Of a stretch of DNA of 64,000 nt, positions 25,274 to 35,716 are shown piece by piece. The translations under genes were made by a program, and so were the position numbers. The DNA comes from Acetobacter lambici (GTDB taxonomy: Bacteria; Pseudomonadota; Alphaproteobacteria; Acetobacterales; Acetobacteraceae), in contig NZ_WOTD01000012.1 of assembly GCF_011516885.1 (NCBI RefSeq), positions 1 to 64,000 of the forward strand. The letters run 5' to 3'. The notes beneath the pieces are model-generated. The model was not told the origin of the DNA and did no database searches. It saw only the letters and a list, made by a program, of their open reading frames with translations. Position 1 is the stretch's first letter. Every line of letters starts with the position of its first letter.

Positions 25274-26727
25274 GCACCTTATGGACCCGCACGGAACTGG
25301 CGGAGGCAACATCTGGCCACTTCCTCTCTGGCGCAGAGCATACGGCTGCCCACACAACACCCGGTAAGGCTGTATTTGATAAACACACGCCAGAAAGCCC
25401 TGCGCCCCATGCCGGGGTAAGCGGTATTTCCATCGACACGCGCACACTCCAGCCCGGTGACCTGTTTATTGCCCTCAAGGGTGATACGAGCGATGGCCAC
25501 ACCCATGTGCAGGCAGCACTGGACAAAGGGGCAGCCTGCGCCATGGTCCATGCGGCTGGCGGGCTATCCGACCCGCGCGTTCTGGTGGTGGCGGACACAA
25601 TGGTGGGCCTGCAACAGCTTGCACGGGCCGCACGGGCACGGTTTACCGGCAAGGTTGTGGCCGTAACCGGCAGCGTTGGCAAAACCACAACCAAGGAAAT
25701 GCTCCGCCTGTGCCTTGGAGCCAATGGGGCCACCCATGCGGCCGAGGCCTCCTACAACAACCATTGGGGGGTGCCCCTTACCCTTGCCCGCCTGCCGCGT
25801 CATGCCGCCTTTTGCATTAGCGAAATTGGCATGAACCACCCCGGCGAAATCCTGCCCCTTGCGCGCATGGTCCGCCCTGATGTGGCGGTCATTACCACCA
25901 TAGGCTCAGCCCATCTGGGCCATATGGGTAGTCTGGACGCCATTGCTGCGGAAAAAGCCTCCATCATCTCCACCCTGCCAGCACATGGCGTGGCAGTGGT
26001 CCCTGATGATGCCCATGGCGCGGCTTTTTTTGCCCTCGCAGCACAACAGGCCCACGCCACCTTGTGGACGACCGGCGCAAACCCGGCCAGCACCGCGCAT
26101 ATGACCAACATGCGCAGCGGGGCCGATGGCACACATTTTACGGCCCATATTGCGGGGGCAACGCTGCACGTCCATGTGCCTGCACCGGGCATGCATCTGG
26201 CCCGCAATGCACTGGCTGCCCTTGCCGCCTGCGCAGCCCTTGGGGCCGACCTGCCCAGAGCCGCCGCGGCACTGGAAGACTTTGCCCCCGGCAAAGGGCG
26301 TGGCGCACTCAGCCACATTGCGGGCGGGACCATAACCTTGCTCGACGAAAGTTATAATGCGTCCTCCGCCTCCATCCGCGCGGCACTGGACGTTCTGCAC
26401 CACCTGCCCGCCACCCGCCGCATTGCCATTCTGGGCGATATGCGCGAACTGGGGGAATTCTCCACGGTTGAACATGCGGCCCTTGCCCAACCGGCAGCCG
26501 CCTCGGCCGACCTTGTTTTTTGCTGCGGACCTTACATGAAAACCCTTTTTGACGCCCTGCCTCCCGCCAGACAGGGCGCATGGGCGGATAACGCCGCCTC
26601 CCTTGCTCCTCTGGCCTGCGCGGCCCTGCGCGGGGGAGATGCCGTGCTGGTCAAGGGCAGTCTGGGCAGCCGCATGCGTGATGTGATGACAGCCCTACAA
26701 ACCCTTAATGCCGTGGAGCCTTCCTGA
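25270..26727 (+). CDS. murF: UDP-MurNAc-tripeptide:D-Ala-D-Ala ligase
   Basis: 485 residues, completes the UDP-MurNAc-pentapeptide. The N-terminal UDP-binding domain carries an extra ~25-residue stretch with little similarity (about 20-45). The ATP site is VTGSVGKTTTKEML, and LDESYNASSASIRAAL and ILGDMRELGE mark the C-terminal domain. The start overlaps murE; mraY follows directly with no gap. Confidence 0.96.
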   Translation: MSTLWTRTELAEATSGHFLSGAEHTAAHTTPGKAVFDKHTPESPAPHAGVSGISIDTRTLQPGDLFIALKGDTSDGHTHVQAALDKGAACAMVHAAGGLSDPRVLVVADTMVGLQQLARAARARFTGKVVAVTGSVGKTTTKEMLRLCLGANGATHAAEASYNNHWGVPLTLARLPRHAAFCISEIGMNHPGEILPLARMVRPDVAVITTIGSAHLGHMGSLDAIAAEKASIISTLPAHGVAVVPDDAHGAAFFALAAQQAHATLWTTGANPASTAHMTNMRSGADGTHFTAHIAGATLHVHVPAPGMHLARNALAALAACAALGADLPRAAAALEDFAPGKGRGALSHIAGGTITLLDESYNASSASIRAALDVLHHLPATRRIAILGDMRELGEFSTVEHAALAQPAAASADLVFCCGPYMKTLFDALPPARQGAWADNAASLAPLACAALRGGDAVLVKGSLGSRMRDVMTALQTLNAVEPS

Positions 26728-27822
26728 ATGTTGTATCTGCTGGTCTCCCACGCTGTGCATGACGGGCACATCACGCTGCTCAACCTGCTGCGCTATATTT
26801 CCTTCCGGGCGGGGTGTGCGTGCATGACCGCACTGGGCATAAGCCTGCTGCTGGGCAGGCCGCTCATTACCATGCTGCGCCGCATCCAGCGCTACGGCCA
26901 GCCCATTCGCGCGGTGGGGCCGGAGCGGCATATTATTGAAAAAGCCGGAACCCCCACAATGGGGGGCATGCTGATCCTGATTTCGCTCACGGTTGCAACG
27001 CTGCTGTGGGGTAATCTGGAAAACGGGTTTGTATGGGCGGTACTGCTGACCACGCTGGGCTTTGGCGTTATTGGCTTTGCCGATGACTACCGCAAGCTCG
27101 CACGGCGCAATACGGACGGGCTTTCCAAACGCGCCCGGCTGGGGTCGGAATTTGCCATATCGCTCATATGTGGGGGGTGGTTGCAGTATTTAATGCCGCC
27201 TGAACTGGCCAACCATCTGGCCTTCCCCTTTGCCAAGGAACTGTTGCTCCCCCTTGGCCTGCTGTACCCCGTGTTCGCCATGATCGTGATTACGGGCTTT
27301 GGCAATGCGGTCAACTTTACGGACGGGCTGGACGGGCTGGCCATTGGTCCGGTGGTGGTGGCAGCCCTTGTGTTTGCCATTCTGTCCTACGTTGTGGGCA
27401 ACCATGTTTTTGCCGATTATCTGCAAGTGCATGCCGTGCCCGGCACGGGGGAACTGGCGGTGTTCTGCGCAGCCCTTGTGGGGGCGGGGCTTGGCTTTTT
27501 GTGGTTTAACGCCCCCCCGGCCGCCGTGTTCATGGGGGATACGGGTTCCCTCTCCCTTGGTGGAGCACTTGGCTCGCTGGCTGTTGCCATCAAGCACGAA
27601 CTGGTCCTGTGCATTGTGGGCGGGCTGTTTGTGGTGGAAACGCTCTCGGTCATTATTCAGGTGTTCTGGTACAAGCGCACGGGCCGACGTGTGTTCCTTA
27701 TGGCCCCCATTCACCACCACTTTGAAAAGAAAGGCTGGGCCGAGCCAAAAATTGTCATCCGGTTCTGGATTGTCTCCATCGTGCTGGGCATGTGTGGTCT
27801 GGCCACGCTGAAACTACGATGA
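26728..27822 (+). CDS. mraY: Phospho-MurNAc-pentapeptide transferase MraY
   Basis: 364 residues with about ten transmembrane segments. It transfers phospho-MurNAc-pentapeptide to undecaprenyl phosphate to make lipid I. Visible family motifs are GTPTMGGML, FADDYRKL (the DDY Mg-binding aspartates), NFTDGLDGL, FMGDTGSLSLGG and the cytoplasmic histidine loop PIHHHFEKKGW. It starts at the base after the murF stop and overlaps murD by ATGA. Confidence 0.97.
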   Translation: MLYLLVSHAVHDGHITLLNLLRYISFRAGCACMTALGISLLLGRPLITMLRRIQRYGQPIRAVGPERHIIEKAGTPTMGGMLILISLTVATLLWGNLENGFVWAVLLTTLGFGVIGFADDYRKLARRNTDGLSKRARLGSEFAISLICGGWLQYLMPPELANHLAFPFAKELLLPLGLLYPVFAMIVITGFGNAVNFTDGLDGLAIGPVVVAALVFAILSYVVGNHVFADYLQVHAVPGTGELAVFCAALVGAGLGFLWFNAPPAAVFMGDTGSLSLGGALGSLAVAIKHELVLCIVGGLFVVETLSVIIQVFWYKRTGRRVFLMAPIHHHFEKKGWAEPKIVIRFWIVSIVLGMCGLATLKLR

Positions 27823-29234
27823 GCACATTCCCCCCCACCTTGTTTACCGTGAAACGTTTTGCCGTTCTGGGCTTGGGCCGCAACGGTCTGCGCGCCGTGC
27901 AGGCTCTGGCCGCCTGTGGCGCGCACGTTCAGGCATGGGATGATGGAGAGGCAGGCCGCCTCGGCCTGACCGAAGCCCTAAGCCACATGCCCCCCGGCCA
28001 AGCCGCCCGCGTAACCTGTGCCCCGCTGGACAATCTGGCGGGGTTTGACGCCCTTGTGCTCTCCCCCGGCATTCCGCACCACCTGCCCCGTGTTCACCCA
28101 GTTGCCGCACTGGCCATTAGCGCGGGTGTGCCCATTCTGTCCGATGCGGAACTGCTTTATTGTGCGGTCCGGGCTGCGGGCAGCAAGGCGCGCTTTGCGG
28201 GCATTACCGGCACCAACGGCAAATCCACCACCACCACCCTGCTAGCCCATATTCTGGAGCAGGCGGGTCTGCCGGTAGCCGCAGGCGGCAACCTTGGCCC
28301 AGCAGCCCTTGCCCTGCCCCTGCTCCCCGATAACGGCGTGTATGTGCTGGAAATGTCATCCTACATGCTCGAACGCCTGGACACCTTGCGGTTTGATGCC
28401 GCCTGCCTGCTCAACCTTACGCCCGACCACCTCGACCGCCACGCGGGCATGACGGGATACGCGCAGGCCAAGCAGCGGATCTTCTGGGGGCAAACAGCGC
28501 AGGATGTGGCCGTTATTGGCATTGATGACACAGACTGCACCACCATTGCGGCAGAACTAGCCAAAGCCGTAACACCCTGTGTCACCGTCTCGGGTGCCAA
28601 CCCTGCTGCGAGCTATTACGGCAAGGGCGGCGCGATCTGGCACAATGGCACCATGCTGGCCACACTGGGGCCAGCCCTGCCCGGTGCGCATAATGCCCAG
28701 AACGCGGCAGCCGCACTGGCCATGGCCCGCCACCTTGGCGTGGCGGACACTGTGGCGGCACGGGCTGTAGCCTCCTTTGCCGGTCTGCCACACCGGCAGA
28801 AACTGGTGGAAACCTGCAACGGCATTGCCTTTGTGGATGACAGCAAAGCCACCAATGCAGACGCCACGTCCCGCGCACTGGGCTGCTACGACCGGCTGGT
28901 GTGGATTGCAGGCGGCATGGCCAAGGAAGGCGGGATAGAAAGCCTTGCCCCCTACTTTGGCCGGATTGAACATGCCTTTTTAATCGGGCGGGACGCCGCC
29001 GAACTTGCCGCAACCCTTGCCCGCCATAACGTGCCCCATACCGTGGTGGACACACTGGAAAAAGCGGTCCCCCAAGCGTACAGTCTTGCGCTACAGACCC
29101 AAACACCCGTTATTCTGCTCTCACCCGCCTGTGCGAGTTTTGACCAGTACGCCGGGTTTGAGGCACGCGGGCAGCATTTTCAGGCATTGGCCCACGCGGT
29201 ACGTGCGCAACAGACGAGCACAACGGGGCAATAG
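27819..29234 (+). CDS. murD: UDP-MurNAc-L-Ala:D-Glu ligase
   Basis: 471 residues from ATG 27819 (MSTFPPTLFTVKRFAVLG), which overlaps the mraY stop as ATGA; the frame upstream to 27792 is inside mraY. The N-terminal Rossmann-like domain has VLGLGRNGLRA, the P-loop is GITGTNGKSTTT, and NLTPDHLDRH and the C-terminal FVDDSKATNADA are the expected ligase motifs. It adds D-glutamate to UDP-MurNAc-L-Ala. Confidence 0.97.
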   Translation: MSTFPPTLFTVKRFAVLGLGRNGLRAVQALAACGAHVQAWDDGEAGRLGLTEALSHMPPGQAARVTCAPLDNLAGFDALVLSPGIPHHLPRVHPVAALAISAGVPILSDAELLYCAVRAAGSKARFAGITGTNGKSTTTTLLAHILEQAGLPVAAGGNLGPAALALPLLPDNGVYVLEMSSYMLERLDTLRFDAACLLNLTPDHLDRHAGMTGYAQAKQRIFWGQTAQDVAVIGIDDTDCTTIAAELAKAVTPCVTVSGANPAASYYGKGGAIWHNGTMLATLGPALPGAHNAQNAAAALAMARHLGVADTVAARAVASFAGLPHRQKLVETCNGIAFVDDSKATNADATSRALGCYDRLVWIAGGMAKEGGIESLAPYFGRIEHAFLIGRDAAELAATLARHNVPHTVVDTLEKAVPQAYSLALQTQTPVILLSPACASFDQYAGFEARGQHFQALAHAVRAQQTSTTGQ

Positions 29235-29241
29235 GACACGC

Positions 29242-30405
29242 ATGGCCGGTTATTCCCGCACTGATGATTCGCCTTTTGGCCGCTGGTGGCGGAATGTGGA
29301 CCGGACAACGCTGGTCTGCACCTTTATCCTGATCGGCTTTGGCTACATTCTCATGCTCGCGGCCAGCCCTGCGGTTGCTGTGCGTATTGGCGCATCGCGC
29401 AACATGTTCATTTTCAAGCAGGTCATGTTCCTCAGCGTTGCGGGGGGCATTGTTACCGGAGTTTCCATGCTCTCGCGCCGTACGGTGCTCCGCCTCTCGC
29501 TTGTGGGGGGGGCAATCATGCTGGGGGCCACCATGCTCACGCTGGTGCATGGGATCGAAATTAAAGGGGCACGGCGCTGGATTGCGCTGCCGCTCATGTC
29601 CCTCCAGCCATCGGAATTCCTTAAACCCTGCTTTGCCGTGGTTACGGGCTGGCTGCTGACCGAGCGCCGGATTTCGCGCTATTTTCCGGGCATGCTCATA
29701 GCCTTCGGGCTGTATGGGCTTATTCTGCTACTACTCAAGTCCCAGCCCGATATTGGCATGCTTACAGTCATTACCGCCGTTTTTCTGGTCCAGTTATTTG
29801 TGGACGGGCTGAACCTGATCTTTGTCGGTTTTGGCTTTGCCTGCATGGTGGCCGCGGGCATTGCCGCGTTCTTTATTTTTCCGCATGTGCGCTCCCGCGT
29901 GGAGCGGTTCATGCACCCCAATGTGGGGGACCATTACCAGATTGATACGGCCCTGCGCGCCTTTGGCAATGGCGGATTGATGGGCCGTGGTCCCGGCGAG
30001 GGCCGGGTGAAGGACCTCCTGCCCGATGCCCATGCGGACTTTGTGTTTGCCGTGGCGGGGGAGGAATACGGGCTGATCATCTGCCTGCTGATTATCTGCG
30101 TCTTTGCCGCCATTGTGGTGCGGACCCTGCTGCGCCTGATCCGAGAAGATGATCCGTTTGTGGTTATTGCCACCACCGGCCTGCTCACTGGTTTTGGGCT
30201 TCAGGCGTTTGTTAACATGGCTTCGACCTTGCATCTTATCCCCACCAAGGGCATGACGCTGCCATTCATTTCCTACGGGGGGTCTTCGGCCATGTCTGTT
30301 GCTCTGGCTATTGGCATGGTGGTGGCCCTGACACGGCAGCAGCCGGGGGGCCTGCGCCCCGGCAACGGCTTTATCACCACTCTCAGACAATGGCGGTCAG
30401 CATGA
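29242..30405 (+). CDS. ftsW: SEDS peptidoglycan glycosyltransferase FtsW
   Basis: 387 residues from ATG 29242 (MAGYSRTDDSPFGRWW), with TAGGA a few bases upstream; the frame is open further 5' inside murD but without similarity. About ten transmembrane segments. SEDS hallmarks are GARRWI, LQPSEFLKP, KSQPDIGM, the catalytic-loop Asp region (VRSRVERFMHP...YQIDTALRAFGNGGLMGRGPGEG), DFVFAVAGEEYG and the C-terminal LPFISYGGSS. It polymerises septal glycan with FtsI and is seven bases after murD. Confidence 0.97.
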   Translation: MAGYSRTDDSPFGRWWRNVDRTTLVCTFILIGFGYILMLAASPAVAVRIGASRNMFIFKQVMFLSVAGGIVTGVSMLSRRTVLRLSLVGGAIMLGATMLTLVHGIEIKGARRWIALPLMSLQPSEFLKPCFAVVTGWLLTERRISRYFPGMLIAFGLYGLILLLLKSQPDIGMLTVITAVFLVQLFVDGLNLIFVGFGFACMVAAGIAAFFIFPHVRSRVERFMHPNVGDHYQIDTALRAFGNGGLMGRGPGEGRVKDLLPDAHADFVFAVAGEEYGLIICLLIICVFAAIVVRTLLRLIREDDPFVVIATTGLLTGFGLQAFVNMASTLHLIPTKGMTLPFISYGGSSAMSVALAIGMVVALTRQQPGGLRPGNGFITTLRQWRSA

Positions 30406-31547
30406 AGTCCCGTACTATTGTGATCGCGGCCGGGGGCACAGGCGGTCATTTCTTTCCCGCCGAAGCACTGGCCGATGCACTGGTCGCACGTGGCCACCAG
30501 ATTGTGCTGATGACCGATGCCCGCGCGGGCAAGCGTTCGAGTGGTGTGTTCGCCAATGCTCCGCAGTTTGTGCTGCGTGGCGCGGGTGTGGCCGGGCGTG
30601 GTCCCATACGCGCCCTGCGCGCTGGCGCCACACTACTGGCCAGCGCATGGAAGGCGCGGAGCATCCTGCACACCATCCAGCCCGATGCGGTGATTGGCTT
30701 TGGGGGTTACCCGTCCATTCCGCCCCTGCTGGGCGCACGCCTGCTGGGCCGCAGGCACCCCGCCCTGATTATTCACGAAGGTAACGCCGTGCTGGGCAAG
30801 GCCAATGCCGTGCTCTCCCGCTTTGCAGATGTGATCGCCACATCCTTCCCCACCGTTGCCAAGCTGCCCATGGGGGCCAGAACCGTGCTGACCGGCATGC
30901 CCGTGCGCCCCGCCATTGCCGCACTGGCGGGGGAACCGTGGCCTGCTCCGCAAGAACACATCAACCTGCTGGTCTGGGGTGGCTCGCTGGGGGCGCGTAT
31001 TTTTTCGCAGGTGGTGCCCGCAGCCATTGCCCGCCTGCCCGCCGAACTGCGCGCGCGCATGACCATAACCCAGCAGGCCCGCGCGGATGATGTGGACACC
31101 GTGCGTCAGGCCTATGCCAACATCGGGGTCAAAGCCCGTGTGGAGCCGTTCCTTAACGATGTGCCCGACCTGTTGCGCGCGGCCCATCTGGTTATTGGTC
31201 GTGCGGGTGGCTCCTCTGTTGCGGAAATTACCACGGCTGGCCGCCCTTCCGTGCTGGTCCCTTTGCCCATTGCCGCCTCTGATGAGCAGACCGAAAACGC
31301 CCGCGCCATAACCGACGTGGGAGCAGGCTGGATGATCCGCCAGCCCGACTTTACCGCGCAAACGCTTGCAGCACGCCTGCAAGACCTTTTCACCGCCCCG
31401 GACGATCTGGCCCGCGCTGCTGCTGCCGCGGCAACACTGGCCCGCCCGGACGCCGCCCTCCGTCTGGCTGATATAGTAGAAGAATGCCTCCAACTTTCTC
31501 CTTCACCCGCCCATCCGCCCTCACACGAGACGGAGACACGCACATGA
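30402..31547 (+). CDS. murG: Lipid II synthase MurG
   Basis: 381 residues from ATG 30402, overlapping the ftsW stop (ATGA). GT28 family. The N-terminal [14 protein letters not shown] is the acceptor glycine-rich loop, and the C-terminal [23 protein letters not shown] and DEQTENA form the UDP-GlcNAc site. It adds GlcNAc to lipid I on the cytoplasmic face of the inner membrane. An alternative start is ATG 30390. Confidence 0.96.
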   Translation: MKSRTIVIAAGGTGGHFFPAEALADALVARGHQIVLMTDARAGKRSSGVFANAPQFVLRGAGVAGRGPIRALRAGATLLASAWKARSILHTIQPDAVIGFGGYPSIPPLLGARLLGRRHPALIIHEGNAVLGKANAVLSRFADVIATSFPTVAKLPMGARTVLTGMPVRPAIAALAGEPWPAPQEHINLLVWGGSLGARIFSQVVPAAIARLPAELRARMTITQQARADDVDTVRQAYANIGVKARVEPFLNDVPDLLRAAHLVIGRAGGSSVAEITTAGRPSVLVPLPIAASDEQTENARAITDVGAGWMIRQPDFTAQTLAARLQDLFTAPDDLARAAAAAATLARPDAALRLADIVEECLQLSPSPAHPPSHETETRT

Positions 31548-32977
31548 GAGCCCTGCCCCTTTCCATCGGAACCATCCATTTTGTCGGCATTGGCGGCATT
31601 GGCATGTCCGGCATTGCGGAGGTGCTGTGCCTGCTGGGCTATTCCGTGCAGGGGTCGGACATAGCGGAAAACGCCAATGTCAAACGCCTGCGGGCCGCGG
31701 GCATTCCGGTGACGATCGGGCATGATGCCGCCAATCTGGGCAATGCGCAGGTTGTGGTGATTTCCACCGCTGTCAAGCGTGACAACCCCGAGGTTGTGGC
31801 CGCGCGCGCCAAGCTGATCCCCGTTGTGCGCCGGGCGGAAATGCTGGCCGAACTCATGCGCCTGCGCTGGTCGGTCGCCATTGGCGGCACACACGGCAAA
31901 ACCACGACCACAAGCCTTGTGGCCGCCGTGCTGGAAGCGGCCAAGCTGGACCCCACCGTTATCAACGGCGGCATTATCGAGGCCTACGGCACCAATACCC
32001 GCATGGGTAAGGGCGACTGGATGGTGGTGGAAGCAGATGAGAGCGATGGGTCTTTCCTGCGCCTGCCTTCCGTCATTTCGGTCGTGACCAACATGGACCC
32101 TGAGCATCTGGACCACTGGGGTTCGGCCGAGGCCATGGAGGCTGCCTATGACCAGTTTGTCTCCAACGTGCCGTTCTATGGCTTTGCGGTGCTGTGCATA
32201 GACCACCCCGCCGTGCAGCAGATGATCCCGCGCCTGTCCGACCACCGGATTGTCACCTACGGTTTTTCGCCGCAGGCGGATGTGCGGGCCGAAAAGGTGA
32301 TAACTGACAAGCTGGGCGCTACGTTTGAGGTCACGCTAACGGACCGTGTGAGCCGCCGCACGCGCAAGGCAGGGCCGTTCCGCCTGCCCATGCTGGGCGC
32401 GCATAATGTGCAGAACTCCCTTGCCGCCATTGCCGTGGCGACCGAGATGGACATTAGTGACGATGTGATCCGCTCCGGTCTTGCCAGCTTCCGTGGGGTC
32501 AAACGCCGCTTTACCCGCACGGGGGAGGCTGGCGGTATTACCGTGATTGATGATTACGGGCACCACCCGGTGGAAATTGCCGCCGTGCTCAAAGCAGCAA
32601 GGCAGGCCGGGGCCAGCCGGGTTATTGCGGTCATGCAGCCGCACCGTTACTCGCGCCTGAGAACACTGTTTGCCGATTTTTGCACCTGCATGAACGATGC
32701 GGACACCGTGATTGTCTCCGACGTGTATGCCGCGGGCGAAGACCCCCTGCCCGACGCCAGCCGCGACAAACTGATTGAGGGCCTGCGCGAACGCGGGCAC
32801 CGCTCGGTGGTCCCGCTCTCCAGCCCTGACCATCTGGCGGAAATGATCAACGCCATTGCCAAACCGGGCGACTATGTTGTGTGTCTGGGGGCTGGCACCA
32901 TTACCAACTGGGCGCAGACCCTGCCCGCCCAGCTTGCCGCCTTACAGGCTGAACAGAAAGGTGGAAGCGCGGCATGA
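31544..32977 (+). CDS. murC: UDP-MurNAc:L-alanine ligase
   Basis: 477 residues from ATG 31544 ([18 protein letters not shown]), overlapping the murG stop. The N-terminal nucleotide-binding loop is [14 protein letters not shown], the ATP site is [12 protein letters not shown], and [12 protein letters not shown] and [10 protein letters not shown] are further MurC-specific motifs. It starts the stem peptide by adding L-alanine to UDP-MurNAc. The start of murB overlaps its end. Confidence 0.97.
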   Translation: MRALPLSIGTIHFVGIGGIGMSGIAEVLCLLGYSVQGSDIAENANVKRLRAAGIPVTIGHDAANLGNAQVVVISTAVKRDNPEVVAARAKLIPVVRRAEMLAELMRLRWSVAIGGTHGKTTTTSLVAAVLEAAKLDPTVINGGIIEAYGTNTRMGKGDWMVVEADESDGSFLRLPSVISVVTNMDPEHLDHWGSAEAMEAAYDQFVSNVPFYGFAVLCIDHPAVQQMIPRLSDHRIVTYGFSPQADVRAEKVITDKLGATFEVTLTDRVSRRTRKAGPFRLPMLGAHNVQNSLAAIAVATEMDISDDVIRSGLASFRGVKRRFTRTGEAGGITVIDDYGHHPVEIAAVLKAARQAGASRVIAVMQPHRYSRLRTLFADFCTCMNDADTVIVSDVYAAGEDPLPDASRDKLIEGLRERGHRSVVPLSSPDHLAEMINAIAKPGDYVVCLGAGTITNWAQTLPAQLAALQAEQKGGSAA

Positions 32978-33924
32978 GCCCCACCCCTGCAACCACGCTG
33001 GACGATATGGTGCGCCATGCCTTTGCTGGCACGCGCGGGCGCGTTACCGCGCAGGCGCCGTTGGGTGCGCGCACGTGGTTCCGCGTGGGTGGCCCGGCGG
33101 AATGGCTGTTCCAGCCCAAAGATGCGGATGATCTGGCGGGTATGCTGGCCCAACTCTCGCCCGAACTCCCGGTTATCGCGCTGGGAGCATGCTCCAACGT
33201 GATCATCCGTGATGGCGGGCTGGACGGCATTGTCGTGCGCATGGCCCGTGGCTTTGCCGATATTGCGGTAGAAACCGATGGCGTGGTTGTTGGCAGCGCC
33301 TGCCTGGACGCAACCGTGGCCGAAAACGCCGCACAGGCGGGGCTTGCCGGGTTGGAGTTTTTAGCTGGCATTCCCGGCTCCATTGGAGGCGCTGTGCGCA
33401 TGAACGCGGGCGCTTATGGGGCCGACATTGCCAGTGTGCTGGACTGGGCGGACATTGTAACGCGTGATGGCAACATGCTGCGCCTTGGCAACGCCGCCCT
33501 GCGTTTTGGCTACCGCCGTTCCGGCCTGCCCGAAGGGGCCATGGTCGTGCGTGCGCGCCTGCGAGCCAGCCCGGCCAGCCCGGCGGAAATTGCCGCGCGC
33601 ATTGCCGACATCCGCACAGCGCGCGAGCAGTCCCAGCCTGTGCGCGCACGCACGGGGGGCTCCACCTTCTGCAACCCCGAGCCCGAGGTTTCCACCCGCA
33701 AGGCGTGGGAACTGATCGATCAGGCGGGCTGCCGTGGCCTGCGCCGGGGCGATGCGCAGGTGAGCGAAAAACACTGTAACTTCCTGATCAACCTCGGTCA
33801 CGCCACCGCCCATGATCTGGAAGCACTGGGGGACGACGTACGCCACCGCGTTGCCCAGCATTCCGGTGTCCACCTGCACTGGGAGATCAAACGTCTGGGC
33901 CGCACACAAGGAACCCCCGCATGA
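32974..33924 (+). CDS. murB: UDP-N-acetylenolpyruvoylglucosamine reductase
   Basis: 316 residues, FAD- and NADPH-dependent enzyme making UDP-MurNAc. FAD-binding segments are [29 protein letters not shown] and the [18 protein letters not shown] loop. The catalytic serine region GSTFCNP and the C-terminal EKHCNFLIN are present. The length and lack of the extra Tyr loop fit type II MurB. ATGA overlaps join murC and ddl. Confidence 0.96.
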   Translation: MSPTPATTLDDMVRHAFAGTRGRVTAQAPLGARTWFRVGGPAEWLFQPKDADDLAGMLAQLSPELPVIALGACSNVIIRDGGLDGIVVRMARGFADIAVETDGVVVGSACLDATVAENAAQAGLAGLEFLAGIPGSIGGAVRMNAGAYGADIASVLDWADIVTRDGNMLRLGNAALRFGYRRSGLPEGAMVVRARLRASPASPAEIAARIADIRTAREQSQPVRARTGGSTFCNPEPEVSTRKAWELIDQAGCRGLRRGDAQVSEKHCNFLINLGHATAHDLEALGDDVRHRVAQHSGVHLHWEIKRLGRTQGTPA

Positions 33925-34859
33925 GCACTCCCAAACGGATAACCGTGCTTATGGGCGGCATGTCCTCCGAGCGTACGGTCAGCCTGTCCTCCGGGCAGGG
34001 AGTGGCTGAGGCCCTGCGCAGTCTGGGCCATACGGTCAGCACGCTGGACGCGGGGGCGGACCTTGGCGCGCTGGTAGCCCAACTGGGCGCGCAAAAGCCC
34101 GATGTGGTGTTCAACGCACTCCATGGCCGCTTTGGCGAGGATGGCTGTATTCAGGGCATTCTGGACTGGATGGGCCTTACCTACACCCATTCGGGCGTGC
34201 GGGCCTCCGCCACCGCCATGAACAAGGCCGCCGCCCGTGCTGCTTTTATATCCGCCGATCTGCCGGTGGCCGAAGGCCGGGTGATTGATATTGCCGAGCT
34301 TGAGGCCGGTGACCCCCTGCCCACGCCCTATGTGGTCAAACCCGTTAGCGAGGGGTCATCGGTTGGGGTGTCCATCGTACGGCCCGGCACCAATGTCCGT
34401 GCGCGCATTGTGCGCGAATGGACCTTTGGCCCACAGGCGCTGGTGGAGGAATTTATTCCCGGCCGTGAAATTACCGTAGGTGTAATGGGCGAGCGCGCCC
34501 TGACGGTAACGGACATTACCCCCACCGGCACTACGCACGATTTTTACGACTACGACGCCAAATACAACGCCGGTGGCTCACGCCACGAACTGCCAGCCCG
34601 TATTGCCCCGGATGTGGCGCAACAGGCGCTGGACGTGGCCGTGGCCGCCCATGGCGCACTTGGGTGCTCGGGGGCATCACGCTCGGATTTCCGGCTGGAT
34701 GATACAGACCCTACTGCTCCGCGCCTGATCCTGCTGGAGGTCAACACCCAGCCGGGCATGACCGCAACATCGCTCCTGCCCGAGCAGGCTGCCTATTGCG
34801 GCATAAGCTACCCCGAACTGTGCCACTGGCTGGTTGAGCAGGCCACCTGCCGCCAATGA
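33921..34859 (+). CDS. ddl: D-alanine-D-alanine ligase
   Basis: 312 residues, ATP-grasp enzyme. Family motifs: VLMGGMSSERTVSLSSG, FNALHGRFGEDGCIQG, VVKPVSEGSSVGVSIV, LVEEFIPGREITVGVMG, DYDAKYNAGGS, ASRSDFRLDD, LLEVNTQPGMT. It makes the dipeptide used by MurF. It overlaps murB and ftsQ by ATGA. Confidence 0.97.
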   Translation: MSTPKRITVLMGGMSSERTVSLSSGQGVAEALRSLGHTVSTLDAGADLGALVAQLGAQKPDVVFNALHGRFGEDGCIQGILDWMGLTYTHSGVRASATAMNKAAARAAFISADLPVAEGRVIDIAELEAGDPLPTPYVVKPVSEGSSVGVSIVRPGTNVRARIVREWTFGPQALVEEFIPGREITVGVMGERALTVTDITPTGTTHDFYDYDAKYNAGGSRHELPARIAPDVAQQALDVAVAAHGALGCSGASRSDFRLDDTDPTAPRLILLEVNTQPGMTATSLLPEQAAYCGISYPELCHWLVEQATCRQ

Positions 34860-35716
34860 AGCGCCCCGCCAGCCGCCCCTCCCGCACGGGATTATTCCTT
34901 AAGCGCCAAAAACGCCTGCTGCGGCCCGCCATAGGGCTTGTGCTGCTGGCAGGCTCGGGAGTTGCGGTTTATCTGGCGGTGCCACTGCCTGCCCTGCAAA
35001 AGCAGATCGCCCCTTTGCGGGACAAGATACTGGGCACATCCGCCCTGCGCGTGACCAATATCCGGATTGAAGGGGCCAATCTGACCAGTGAGGACGCCAT
35101 TCGCGCGGCCCTGAACATTGCCGTGGGCGACCCGGTCCTGAACTTCAACGTCTCCCGCGCGCGGGAGAACCTGACTGCCCTGCCGTTCATTGACCATGTG
35201 AGCGTTGAACGCCACCTGTCGGGCGAGATTGACGTCCATATTACCGAACGCCCCCCCTATGCAGTGTGGCAGCATCAGGGCCATTTTATTCTGATCGACC
35301 GGCAGGGGCAAAAAGTGCCCGATCAGGGCGCGAACGACAAGGACGCCACAGCCTTTGCCAAACTGCCCCTTGTTGTGGGCGATGGCGCGAACGAAAACGC
35401 CGCAACCCTGATTGATGTACTGGCGCAGGAACCGGACGTAAAATCCCACGTTACCGCTGCCGTGCGTGTGAGCGACCGCCGCTGGAACCTGAGCCTGAAG
35501 GATGGCGCCACCGTGCTCCTGCCTGAAGGGGAGGAAGCCCCGGCCATTCATCGGCTGGCCCGGATCAACGCCGCAACACAGCTCCTTGAGCGCCCGGTGG
35601 TGCTGATTGACATGCGCCTGCCAGACCGGCTGACCATAAGGGAGCGCCCCCCTGAGCCTCCCCCCACACCGGACCAGAAACAACCCCAGCCCCCCACCGG
35701 AGGAAAGCCGAGATGA
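34856..35716 (+). CDS. ftsQ: Cell division protein FtsQ
   Basis: 286 residues, bitopic. A basic cytoplasmic end (RTGLFLKRQKRLLRP) is followed by one transmembrane segment (about 22-40, IGLVLLAGSGVAVYLAV), then a POTRA domain (ALRVTNIRIEGANLTSEDAIRAAL) and the beta domain. The C-terminal ~25 residues are Pro-rich. It recruits FtsL/FtsB to the divisome. ATGA overlaps ddl and ftsA. Confidence 0.93.
   Translation: MKRPASRPSRTGLFLKRQKRLLRPAIGLVLLAGSGVAVYLAVPLPALQKQIAPLRDKILGTSALRVTNIRIEGANLTSEDAIRAALNIAVGDPVLNFNVSRARENLTALPFIDHVSVERHLSGEIDVHITERPPYAVWQHQGHFILIDRQGQKVPDQGANDKDATAFAKLPLVVGDGANENAATLIDVLAQEPDVKSHVTAAVRVSDRRWNLSLKDGATVLLPEGEEAPAIHRLARINAATQLLERPVVLIDMRLPDRLTIRERPPEPPPTPDQKQPQPPTGGKPR

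Noticed and set aside
31112-32245. 377-codon minus-strand frame opposite murG/murC
   Set aside because: Overlaps two essential, well-supported genes without any recognisable domain.
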